Both the position numbers and the translations under genes were made by a program. A stretch of DNA of 64,000 nucleotides from Sva-07 sp963793335 (GTDB lineage: Bacteria; Actinomycetota; Acidimicrobiia; Acidimicrobiales; Ilumatobacteraceae): positions 744,001 to 808,000 of the forward strand of contig CAWBZS010000001.1 of NCBI GenBank assembly GCA_963793335.1, in the 5' to 3' direction. Below the pieces are notes generated by a model. It saw only the letters and a list, made by a program, of their open reading frames with translations, had not been told where the DNA came from and did not search any database. The stretch's first letter is position 1. Each line of letters starts with the position of its first letter. Positions 1-7,248 of the stretch are shown one piece after another.

Positions 1-157
1 CGGCCAGGTAGGTCCCTGGTGAGTTGACGTCGTCGGCCGACATCTCCGACAGCGCGCCGCGCGTCGCGACGTACCCGTTGCCGAGGGTGCACAACGCCTC
101 GCGCTGGCCCGCATCGGCGGGGTCGTATCCTTCGTAGCTCCACAGCCATTCGTTCAC
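1..157 (-). CDS. Glycoside hydrolase family 65 protein (trehalose/maltose phosphorylase type), N-terminal fragment
   Basis: Only the first 52 or so codons lie in the window; the gene runs off the left edge. The peptide opens with NEWLWSYEGYDP and continues TLGNGYVATRGA and PGTYLA, the usual N-terminal signature of GH65 phosphorylases and hydrolases acting on alpha-linked disaccharides such as trehalose, maltose or kojibiose. The GTG start at 157 overlaps the TGA stop of the upstream HAD/trehalose-phosphatase gene in a GTGA junction, so translation of the two is probably coupled. In mycobacterial OtsB1 (Rv2006) the same three modules form one chain, which supports the call. Substrate cannot be decided from the fragment. 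Confidence 0.85.
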   Translation of the reverse strand, partial: MNEWLWSYEGYDPADAGQREALCTLGNGYVATRGALSEMSADDVNSPGTYLA

Positions 158-1749
158 GTTGACTTCAGCCTCCTCGAGAGGTCGTCGAGCAGCTGCCTCG
201 TGGCGTCGGGGTCGTCGACCCGGAGGTGAGCTGCGGTGTATCGGTCTTCGGTGCCGACCACGATGCCAACGCCGCCGGCGCGCACTTCGACGAAACCGTC
301 TTCGTCGGTCACGTCGTCGCCAATGTAGATCGGCAAGGTGGTGGCGGGGTCGAGCCCGGCGGCGTCGATCAGCCACCTCACGGCCTTGCCCTTGTGCCAG
401 TCGACGTCCGGTCGGAGTTCGAAGATCTTCTTGCCGCCGGTCATCCGGAGTGCGTCGTGCGACGCGGCGATGTCACCGACGATCGATTCCAGCGCACCGA
501 TCTGATCCTCCGGTGTCGCCCGATAGTGCACGGCGATCGCGTATCGCTTGCGTTCGGCCCAGGCGCCTTCGATGTCCTCGAGACGCTCGGCGAGTTGCGT
601 TTCGGCAGCCTCCAACGCTGGCAGGGCCGCGGCGCCCTCGGTGAACTCCTCGCGTGTCCCGTCGGGATTGCGGACGTCGAAGCCATGACTCCCAGCGAAC
701 CAGATCCGCTCGGTCGGCACCATCGCCATCACGTCACCGAGGTCACGTCCACTGACGACGCCGACCACCGTGACGTCCGCCAGCGCTTCGAGCGCGGCGA
801 GTGTGGCGGCGGGGATGGCGGCATCCTCGGGGCGGTCGACGATCGGGGTCAGGGCGCCGTCGTAGTCGCAGAACACCGCCACGGTCTTGCCGGCGATCTG
901 ACGGGTGAGGTCGTGGTCGGTGAGTGCATCGGACAGGTCGGGCAACCATGTGCGTGCGGGCACCACAAGCCGGACGCCTGCTCCAGCCGAGGGGTCGGCC
1001 GGGTCGAGTGCGACCACCTCGAGGTCGGCGAGGTCGGGCACCACGATGTCCGCGAACTCGGCCAGCGGCTCCGGGTTGCGGGTGCGGTCGAGACCGACGA
1101 CCAGTCCGAAACCGCCCGATCGCCCCGCGTTCACCCCCGAGATGGCGTCTTCCACGACGGCCGCCGACGCCGGTTCGACACCGAGGCGCCGGGCAGCTTC
1201 GAGGAACACGTCGGGGGCCGGCTTGCCGGGAAAGCCCATCTCGGCGGCATCGATGCCATCGACTTTGACCTCGAACAGGTCCAGCATCCCCGCGGCGCGA
1301 AGCACGAGCTCACAGTTCTTGCTCGCCGAGATGACCGCAGTTCGGATGCCCTTGGCGTGCAGTTGCTCGATGAAGCGCCGGGTGGTGGTGTAGGGGCGCA
1401 CACCGTGGCGTTCGATCGCGGCGGCAAAGCTGTCGTTCTTCTTGTTGCCGACGGCGCACACCGTGGCGTCACCCGGCTCGTCGTCGGGTTCCCCCCTCGG
1501 GAGTTCGAAACCACGCGAACGCAAGAACGCATCGACCCCGTCGTAGCGACCGATGCCGTCGACATGGACCCGGTAGTCGTTGTCGGTGAACGGAGCCGCA
1601 GCGTCGCCGGTCGCGTGGGCGTCGAGGAACTCGTCGAACACGGCCTTCCAGGCGGTGAAGTGCACCGCCGCGGTCTGGGTGATCACTCCATCGGTGTCGA
1701 AAATCACTGCCTCGAGTCGCTGCACGCCGTTCTCTGCCTCCTTGAGCAT
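154..1749 (-). CDS. otsB: HAD hydrolase (beta-phosphoglucomutase type) fused to trehalose-6-phosphate phosphatase
   Basis: Two HAD-fold modules in one chain of about 531 residues. The first (residues ~1-245) carries the nucleophile motif FDTDGVI and later GKPAPDVF, as in beta-phosphoglucomutases. The second (~270-531) is trehalose-phosphatase: VFCDYDGALTPIV, VVSGRD, WFAGSHGFDV, KIFELRPDVDWHKGKA and PIYIGDDVTDEDGF. It should hydrolyse trehalose-6-phosphate, while the first module could interconvert beta-glucose-1-phosphate released by the coupled GH65 enzyme. The phosphatase motif I has Ala where Thr/Val is usual (DYDGA). An in-frame ATG lies 13 codons upstream (1788); the ATG at 1749 was chosen because GGAAGG precedes it and the extra residues match nothing. 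Its stop overlaps the GH65 start. Confidence 0.88.
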   Translation of the reverse strand: MLKEAENGVQRLEAVIFDTDGVITQTAAVHFTAWKAVFDEFLDAHATGDAAAPFTDNDYRVHVDGIGRYDGVDAFLRSRGFELPRGEPDDEPGDATVCAVGNKKNDSFAAAIERHGVRPYTTTRRFIEQLHAKGIRTAVISASKNCELVLRAAGMLDLFEVKVDGIDAAEMGFPGKPAPDVFLEAARRLGVEPASAAVVEDAISGVNAGRSGGFGLVVGLDRTRNPEPLAEFADIVVPDLADLEVVALDPADPSAGAGVRLVVPARTWLPDLSDALTDHDLTRQIAGKTVAVFCDYDGALTPIVDRPEDAAIPAATLAALEALADVTVVGVVSGRDLGDVMAMVPTERIWFAGSHGFDVRNPDGTREEFTEGAAALPALEAAETQLAERLEDIEGAWAERKRYAIAVHYRATPEDQIGALESIVGDIAASHDALRMTGGKKIFELRPDVDWHKGKAVRWLIDAAGLDPATTLPIYIGDDVTDEDGFVEVRAGGVGIVVGTEDRYTAAHLRVDDPDATRQLLDDLSRRLKST

Positions 1750-1855
1750 CACCGCCCCGGACCTTCCGCCCGGACGTTGCGTTCTCATTCACCGTAGCGA
1801 TCGGGCCCGGCGATGAGCCAGAGCCCAAAGACACCGATCGAGATCGGCCAACGAG

Positions 1856-2692
1856 TCAGTCGGGCAGACACACGTCGTCACCGACGGCGCGCACCAATCC
1901 GTCGGCGACCAGCCCGTCGATGATCCGCTGATCGAATCCTGCTGCCGGACGCGGCCCCGAACCGAGCTCGCGCAGGACGATGCCTCGCGCCTGACGGTCG
2001 CTGCCCTCGAACCGCGCCTGGGATGTGCTGACGCCGGCCGACCCGACCGCCGGGTCGGGCTCCGCGCAGCCGGCCAGGTGCCAGCGACAGTCGGAGGCGA
2101 TCGGACAGTTCCCGCAGTCCGGCTTCGGTCGGCACACGGTCGCGCCGAGGTCCATCAGGACCTGGTTCCACATCCATCCTTCCCTCTGCGGCACCAGCGC
2201 GTCGGCGGTGCGTTGTGCTCGGCTCGGCGACAGCCGCTCGTCCGACGTGCGCGCCAGGATCCGAGCGATGTTGGTGTCGACCACCGCAACGTCGCGCTCG
2301 AACGCGAATGCGAGCACGGCGCGAGCGGTGTACGGACCGATCCCGGGCAATGCGAGCAACGCGTCGAGATCGCTGGGGAGCATCCCGGCATGACGATCGA
2401 CCACCACGCCGGCAGCGGTCTGCAGATTCCGGGCACGACGCGGATAGCCGAGCCCCTGCCACAAGCGCAACACGTCGCCGAGCGACGCGGCCGAGCAGGC
2501 CCGCGGCGTCGGGTAGGCCTCGATGAAGGCCTCCCACTTGGGTACGACGCGCAGCGCTTGTGTCTGCTGCAACATCACCTCTGCGACGAGGATGCTCCAG
2601 GGGTCGCGTGTGCGACGCCAGGGCAGGTCGCGCAGGCGAGGGACGCCCCACGCCAGCACCGCACCCGGATCGATCACCGTTCCGGCACGCAA
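1856..2692 (-). CDS. mutY: A/G-specific adenine glycosylase MutY
   Basis: Base-excision repair glycosylase that removes adenine mispaired with 8-oxoguanine. Seen: PWR near the N-terminus, catalytic Glu in AEVMLQQTQ, the helix-hairpin-helix LPGIGPYTARAVLAFAF with the catalytic Asp in VDTNIARIL, and a four-cysteine cluster motif at about residues 185-203. The first two cluster cysteines are five residues apart (CRPKPDC), one fewer than the common C-x6-C-x2-C-x5-C. At 278 residues it resembles short actinobacterial MutY, with no full NUDIX-like C-terminal domain; FEGSDRQARG matches the conserved C-terminal tail of mycobacterial forms. The start is TTG at 2692, preceded by GGAG; an internal GTG at 2677 is possible. 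Confidence 0.92.
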   Translation of the reverse strand: MRAGTVIDPGAVLAWGVPRLRDLPWRRTRDPWSILVAEVMLQQTQALRVVPKWEAFIEAYPTPRACSAASLGDVLRLWQGLGYPRRARNLQTAAGVVVDRHAGMLPSDLDALLALPGIGPYTARAVLAFAFERDVAVVDTNIARILARTSDERLSPSRAQRTADALVPQREGWMWNQVLMDLGATVCRPKPDCGNCPIASDCRWHLAGCAEPDPAVGSAGVSTSQARFEGSDRQARGIVLRELGSGPRPAAGFDQRIIDGLVADGLVRAVGDDVCLPD

Positions 2693-2720
2693 CCGAGCGA
2701 CACTCCGATGTCGTGCGTGT

Positions 2721-3236
2721 TCAGTCGGCCCAAACGTCGGTGCCGTCGTAGGGGCGCTTGCGATCCGGGGCGAACTCGCGCTTCCAGATCAGCACCTTGC
2801 GCACGAAATAGCACACTTCCTTGCCGTCCTGGTTGAAGCCCTTCGTCTCCACCTTGACGATGCCGCGATCGGGCTTGGACTTCGATTCCTTGACCTCGAG
2901 CACTCGCGTCTCGGCGTGAATCGTGTCGCCGTGGAATGTCGGGAACTTGTGCTGGAGGGTCTCGACCTCGAGGTTGGCGATCGCTGCGCCGCTCACGTCG
3001 GGCACGCTCATGCCGAGCACGAGGCTGTACACGAGGTTGCCGACCACCACGTTTCGTCCCTGCACCGACTCGGCGGCGAACCAATCGTTGGTGTGCAACG
3101 GGTGATGATTCATCGTGATCATGCAGAAGAGATGATCGTCGTACTCGGTGATCGTCTTGCCGGGCCAGTGGCGAAGCACGTCACCGGGGGCGAAGTCCTC
3201 GAGGTAGCGACCGAAAGGGCGTTCGTGCACTGTCAT
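2721..3236 (-). CDS. MaoC-family dehydratase/hydratase
   Basis: A 171-residue single hot-dog domain protein. The stretch MNHHPLHTNDWFAAES is the hydratase-2 motif (Asp/His) used by R-specific enoyl-CoA hydratases and MaoC-like proteins, and FPTFHGDTIHAETRV matches the second conserved strand. It probably hydrates or dehydrates an acyl-CoA thioester; the substrate is unknown. It lies 28 bases upstream of mutY on the same strand, and a 41-base gap separates it from the following membrane-protein gene. A link to mesaconyl-CoA metabolism is possible because a methylsuccinyl-CoA-dehydrogenase-like gene occurs at 20.7 kb, but that is speculative. Confidence 0.85.
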   Translation of the reverse strand: MTVHERPFGRYLEDFAPGDVLRHWPGKTITEYDDHLFCMITMNHHPLHTNDWFAAESVQGRNVVVGNLVYSLVLGMSVPDVSGAAIANLEVETLQHKFPTFHGDTIHAETRVLEVKESKSKPDRGIVKVETKGFNQDGKEVCYFVRKVLIWKREFAPDRKRPYDGTDVWAD

Positions 3237-3277
3237 GTTCGAGACGGTATCGCTGCACCGGCGCCCAGACGAAAGCG

Positions 3278-4684
3278 TCAGCGGACATCGTCGCCGGGGC
3301 CCTGCCCGGCGACCCCATCGCTGCTGTCGTGGCCGTCGTCGCTGTCGGCGCGGGCACCGGTGGCAGCGGCCGTCTCGGCGGGTGCAGCTGCCGATGCAGC
3401 GAGCGCTTCGACGATGGCGGGATCCAGTTCGGGGTTGGGAATGTCGCGACGAGGAGCGAAGCGGAGTGCGAAGTCCATCCGCGACTCCCCTTTCTCCGTC
3501 TCGGAGCGGGCCAGGTCGCGCAGGCGTACGAGGCGGTCACGCTTCTCGATCTTCCACGGGCCGACGCGCAGCGACGCGTACGCCAGGCCGCCGAGTGCGA
3601 TCGGCATCAGATACTGCGCCGAGCGATAGGTGGCAATCGCCGGCACCGACACTCGGGCGGGCACGCCGAAACCGGCGAACGCCGCGGTGTAGGCGCCCTC
3701 GACGATGCCGAGGCCACCGGGCAGGATCGGGATCGCGGCGAGCACGTTGGCCAAACCGAATGCCACCAGCAACGCGTCAGGGCTCAACGACTCGCCGTAT
3801 GCGCGCAGGAACACCCACAGCGACGCAGCATCGAGCAACCAATTGGCCGTCGCCCAGAACACCACGCGACGCAGCAACTGGCGGTCGCTGATCAGCTCTT
3901 CGAGCCGCTCGGCGACCTGATGCAGCACGGCGGCGAACTTGTCCTCGTCGAGGCGAAGCTTGCGACCGATCCAGCGAACGAATCGTTCGGCCCGACCCGA
4001 TCCATCCATCACCCCCACCACCAACAGCGCAGCGACCGCCATGATGACGATGCCCGCCACGGCGGCGGTGCCGTACAGCGGGTTCACGCCACGGAACGGC
4101 ACCGACACGATCAACGCTGTCCAGAAGATGATGTTCAGCACCACCGCAGAACCAATCCCGGCGGTGGCGAGCGCGAATCCGGCGTCCGGACCGCTGATGC
4201 CCGAGAGGGTGAGGAGCCGGTACCCCAGCGCAGAGCTCGCGGCGTTGCCGCCGGGCATCACATTCGACAGCGCCTTGGTGCTCAGTTGGATTCTGAAGAT
4301 GCGTGGGATCGACAAGCGACGACCGGCACTGCCGAGCGTGGCGCGGGTGAGCAGCGAGTAGGCGACCAGTGCCAACAGCTGCAAGAAGAAGCCGAGCGCA
4401 AGCAGCGCCGGGTTGACGTCACGGATCGTGTCCCACGCGTCGCGGAACCCGCTGACCACCGGCGGCAACAGAAACACCGCGATGATCACCAGCAGCAGCG
4501 CCTTGATCGTGAGCTGCACCGGGCGGATGCGCGGCTTCTGGGCGTTGGCGTCTCGGGAGAGGACCGGCAACTCCCCGGTGGGCAGGACGTCGCGATCCAT
4601 CTCGTGGGTCGCGTCGTGCGTCGAGTCGTGCGTCGAGTCGCCCGTCGCGCCACCCGCCGAGTTGGCGCTGGCGTCGTCGCTCAC
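3278..4684 (-). CDS. LPG-synthase transmembrane-domain (UPF0104) flippase-like protein
   Basis: A polytopic membrane protein of 468 residues with about eight hydrophobic helices. The block FGLANVLAAIPILPGGLGIVE followed by an aromatic-rich helix is typical of the lysylphosphatidylglycerol synthase membrane region family, which includes phospholipid or glycolipid flippases and synthases. No soluble LPG synthetase domain is attached. The N-terminal ~45 residues are Ser/Thr/His/Asp-rich (repeated THDSTHD) and probably cytoplasmic. The open frame reaches 4876, but the GTG at 4684 is chosen because GGGAGGA sits five bases upstream and longer versions would overlap the preceding serine hydrolase. 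The gap to that gene's stop is 23 bases, so they may be co-transcribed. Confidence 0.85.
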   Translation of the reverse strand: MSDDASANSAGGATGDSTHDSTHDATHEMDRDVLPTGELPVLSRDANAQKPRIRPVQLTIKALLLVIIAVFLLPPVVSGFRDAWDTIRDVNPALLALGFFLQLLALVAYSLLTRATLGSAGRRLSIPRIFRIQLSTKALSNVMPGGNAASSALGYRLLTLSGISGPDAGFALATAGIGSAVVLNIIFWTALIVSVPFRGVNPLYGTAAVAGIVIMAVAALLVVGVMDGSGRAERFVRWIGRKLRLDEDKFAAVLHQVAERLEELISDRQLLRRVVFWATANWLLDAASLWVFLRAYGESLSPDALLVAFGLANVLAAIPILPGGLGIVEGAYTAAFAGFGVPARVSVPAIATYRSAQYLMPIALGGLAYASLRVGPWKIEKRDRLVRLRDLARSETEKGESRMDFALRFAPRRDIPNPELDPAIVEALAASAAAPAETAAATGARADSDDGHDSSDGVAGQGPGDDVR

Positions 4685-4707
4685 TTCGTCGTCCTCCCGC
4701 GCATCGA

Positions 4708-5706
4708 TCAGCACGCGTCGATCATCGTGCGGAGTCGAGCACGCAGCTCTGGGGCGACGGCGGCGTCGGTCTTGCCGAGGTGCACGATCACCAACTCGCG
4801 GTCGGGGACGACCACGATGTACTGCCCCTCGTGGCCATGGCACGCCAAGCTTCCGGGGAACTCGGGCCACACCCACCAGTGCCGGCCGTAGTCGCAGCCG
4901 TTCTCGTCGTCGTGGGACACCGGCACACCGGCGTGGCCACTCCAGCCAACCGGAAGCATCCGTTGTCCCGACTCCGTGACACCGTCGTGACGGTAGAGCT
5001 CGCCGAAGCGCGCGAAGTCGCGAGCGGTTGCGTACACGTACGAGGAGCCCACGAAGTCGCCGGCGCCATCGAATTTGGGGAGCGCGGACGCCATGCCGAT
5101 CGGATCGAAGAGCCGGTCGTGGAGGAATGCCTCGATCACCGCTCGGCGTCGTCCAGGGTCGAGGTCGCCGTTGCCAGCTGTCGTGCCCGTCACGATGTCG
5201 CCGACGATGCGAGCGACGATGTTGGTCGTGCCCGACGAGTAGCTGTAGTGGGTGCCGGGCGGGTGGTCGAGGGGCAACGCCGCTGCATACGCGGCGTGAC
5301 TCGGGCCGCTCTCGCCGAACAGCATCTCGATGCAGTGCGAGACATCATCGTCGACGTAGTCCTCCACGAAGCGCAGCCCCGATCGCATCTCCAGCAACTG
5401 CAGCGTCGTGATGTCGGCCTTCGGCGTTCCCATCCACTCCGGCACGGGTGCGGGTGCGTCGAGGTCGAGAAGGCCGTCGGCGACCAGCACGCCGACAGCC
5501 GCGTGCGTAATGGATTTCGCCATGCTCCACGATGTCAAGGTCGTCTCGGCGGTGATCTCGATCTCGGGCTGGAACACGTTGGCCGGCTGTGTTCCATAGC
5601 GCTCGGCGACGATCTCGCCGCCCTGCTGGACCACGATCGCCAACGTCACGCCCTCGTCCTCCGGGCGGTCGCACAGGTCGTCGACGAGTGTGGTCACTTC
5701 GAGCAC
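4708..5706 (-). CDS. Serine hydrolase of the class C beta-lactamase/esterase family
   Basis: 332 residues, no signal peptide. The SxxK nucleophile motif is SMAK in LTSWSMAKSITHAAVG, a Tyr-containing second motif is present in HYSYSSGTTNIVAR, and GHEGQ near residue 300 corresponds to the KTG/HxG motif. These are the elements of penicillin-binding-protein-like esterases and class C beta-lactamases. Without a signal sequence an intracellular esterase or amidase role is more likely than antibiotic resistance. The GTG start at 5706 gives the conserved N-terminus; the gene is followed after 23 bases by the UPF0104 membrane-protein gene and is divergent from the secreted-protein gene at 5886. Confidence 0.85.
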   Translation of the reverse strand: MLEVTTLVDDLCDRPEDEGVTLAIVVQQGGEIVAERYGTQPANVFQPEIEITAETTLTSWSMAKSITHAAVGVLVADGLLDLDAPAPVPEWMGTPKADITTLQLLEMRSGLRFVEDYVDDDVSHCIEMLFGESGPSHAAYAAALPLDHPPGTHYSYSSGTTNIVARIVGDIVTGTTAGNGDLDPGRRRAVIEAFLHDRLFDPIGMASALPKFDGAGDFVGSSYVYATARDFARFGELYRHDGVTESGQRMLPVGWSGHAGVPVSHDDENGCDYGRHWWVWPEFPGSLACHGHEGQYIVVVPDRELVIVHLGKTDAAVAPELRARLRTMIDAC

Positions 5707-5885
5707 TCATGCGACGTTAGCCGCCACCCATCCACCAGGGGCCGAGCTTGTGCCGCTGGCGCTCGGCGCCGCGTCGGGAGAGCCGTCCCGAAGAAACTTG
5801 GATCACCCTGTAAGGAACCTCCATGGCCGTGCGTCAGGACCGTCGACGCCCGGATGCGCCGGGTGCACGACGAAAGGACATCACC

Positions 5886-6374
5886 ATGAAGCACCGTTCC
5901 CACCTCGCACTGGCGATCACCGCCGTTGCCGCATTCGCCGGTACCGGATCGGCGGCGTTTGCCGAAACACCGACACCCGGAGATCCGGGCTCCAGCATCA
6001 TCGGACTCCCCGACGTTCCGGTTCCCACCGTCCCAGTGCCGCTTCCGACCATCCCGTGGCTCGACCTCACCGACGATCCATGCGACCCGGCCGAGGGTCC
6101 GTGCGATCCCGGACCGATTCCGATCCCGGATCCAGACTTCGAGGGCCCCGGCGACCTCACCGACGATCCATGCGACCCGAGTGACGGACCGTGCGGCGAT
6201 CCCGGCGGCGGGTTCGACGGTCCAGGTGACTTCACCGACGACCCGTGCGACCCGGCCGAGGGACCGTGCGGCGACCCCGGTCCCGGCGAGACGCCCGATC
6301 CCGGTGAGGCGCCCGACCCCGGCGAGTGCGAGCTCGACGACATCTGCACCCGCACCCCCACCTTCACGGGCTGA
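5886..6374 (+). CDS. Small secreted protein with three Asp/Cys/Pro repeats
   Basis: Unrecognised family, 162 residues from the ATG at 5886. An upstream in-frame ATG exists at 5823, but GAAAGGA lies eight bases before 5886 and a clean signal peptide (MKHRSHLALAITAVAAFAG, cleaved after AAFA) begins there. The mature part is acidic and proline-rich and carries three copies of a unit LTDDPCDPaeGPC (6069, 6159 and 6231 approximately) that repeats at DNA level, separated by P/G-rich spacers and followed by a PDPGE tail and two more cysteines. Paired cysteines suggest disulfides or metal binding outside the cell. It is six bases upstream of the L,D-transpeptidase gene, suggesting a cell-envelope role. 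Confidence 0.75.
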   Translation: MKHRSHLALAITAVAAFAGTGSAAFAETPTPGDPGSSIIGLPDVPVPTVPVPLPTIPWLDLTDDPCDPAEGPCDPGPIPIPDPDFEGPGDLTDDPCDPSDGPCGDPGGGFDGPGDFTDDPCDPAEGPCGDPGPGETPDPGEAPDPGECELDDICTRTPTFTG

Positions 6375-6380
6375 TCGACG

Positions 6381-7229
6381 ATGCCTTCCACCACCGCAAC
6401 GATCCGTCCGACACGCAGCATCGTCGCCATTGCCGTCCTCGCCGCCGCCCTCATCGGCTGCGGCGGGGGCGGCGGCGGCTCGGCCCAGCCGGTTCCTTCG
6501 GCATCCGCCGGGCTCGCATCGGCGACCACTGCGCAGACCACGCACACCACACACGCCACGATGACCGCGACGACGACCGGCGAGACCACTGCGCCCACCA
6601 CCTCACCACAGGTTCCCGCCGAACCGGCCACGGCTGGTTCCGCACTCAGGGGCGTCTCGCTCGTCGACCAACTCGCGGTGTTCGACGCACCAGGCGGCAC
6701 CGAGCTGACCACGTTGCCGCCGCGAACCGCATTCGACACGCCCACCGTCGTCGGCATCATCGACCAGACCCCGGGGTGGAGTCAGATCCTCGTCCCGGTG
6801 CGACCGAACGATCTCACCGGCTGGGTACGAACCGAGGACGTCCTGATCGAGGAGGTCGATGCCGAGATCCGAATCGATCTCGCCGCTCGGACACTGCGGC
6901 TGATCGAGTCGGACGTGCTCGTCGGCGAGTGGCCGGTGGCCGTGGGTCGCCCCGACCGCCCGACGCCCACCGGTCGATTCTTCGTCACCGACAAACTGGC
7001 GACCGGCGACGCCTCGAGTGTGTGGGGTGCCCATGCCCTCGGGATCTCCGCCTACTCCGACGTACTCGACGAGTTCATCGGTGGCATCGGGCAGATCGGG
7101 GTCCACGGCACCAACGATCCGACCTCGATCGGCCAGAACGTGTCGAGCGGGTGCGTCCGGCTTCCCAACGAGGTCATCGATGCCCTGATCGACCGACTCC
7201 CCGTGGGCACCCCTGTCCACATCACGTGA
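6381..7229 (+). CDS. L,D-transpeptidase (YkuD) lipoprotein with SH3-like domain
   Basis: 282 residues. The N-terminus has a lipoprotein signal with lipobox LIGC, then a Gly run and a Thr-rich linker, an SH3-like segment (~75-145), and a YkuD catalytic domain (~155-282). The catalytic motif is clear: HGTNDPTSIGQNVSSGCVRL, with His, Ser and the nucleophilic Cys. Such enzymes form 3-3 peptide crosslinks in peptidoglycan or attach proteins to it, on the outer face of the membrane. The gene sits between the secreted repeat protein and the membrane-tethered sigma factor on the same strand, spaced 6 and 19 bases, so the three are probably one transcription unit concerned with the envelope. Confidence 0.92.
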   Translation: MPSTTATIRPTRSIVAIAVLAAALIGCGGGGGGSAQPVPSASAGLASATTAQTTHTTHATMTATTTGETTAPTTSPQVPAEPATAGSALRGVSLVDQLAVFDAPGGTELTTLPPRTAFDTPTVVGIIDQTPGWSQILVPVRPNDLTGWVRTEDVLIEEVDAEIRIDLAARTLRLIESDVLVGEWPVAVGRPDRPTPTGRFFVTDKLATGDASSVWGAHALGISAYSDVLDEFIGGIGQIGVHGTNDPTSIGQNVSSGCVRLPNEVIDALIDRLPVGTPVHIT

Positions 7230-7248
7230 AACGTGGGAGCCTGGACGG

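Noticed and set aside
5811..5850. Possible ECF-type promoter (GGAAC at 5814) before the secreted repeat protein.
   Set aside because: No CGTC-like -10 element at the usual 16-17 base spacing; candidates lie at 12 or 21 bases, so a target of the neighbouring sigma factor cannot be claimed.
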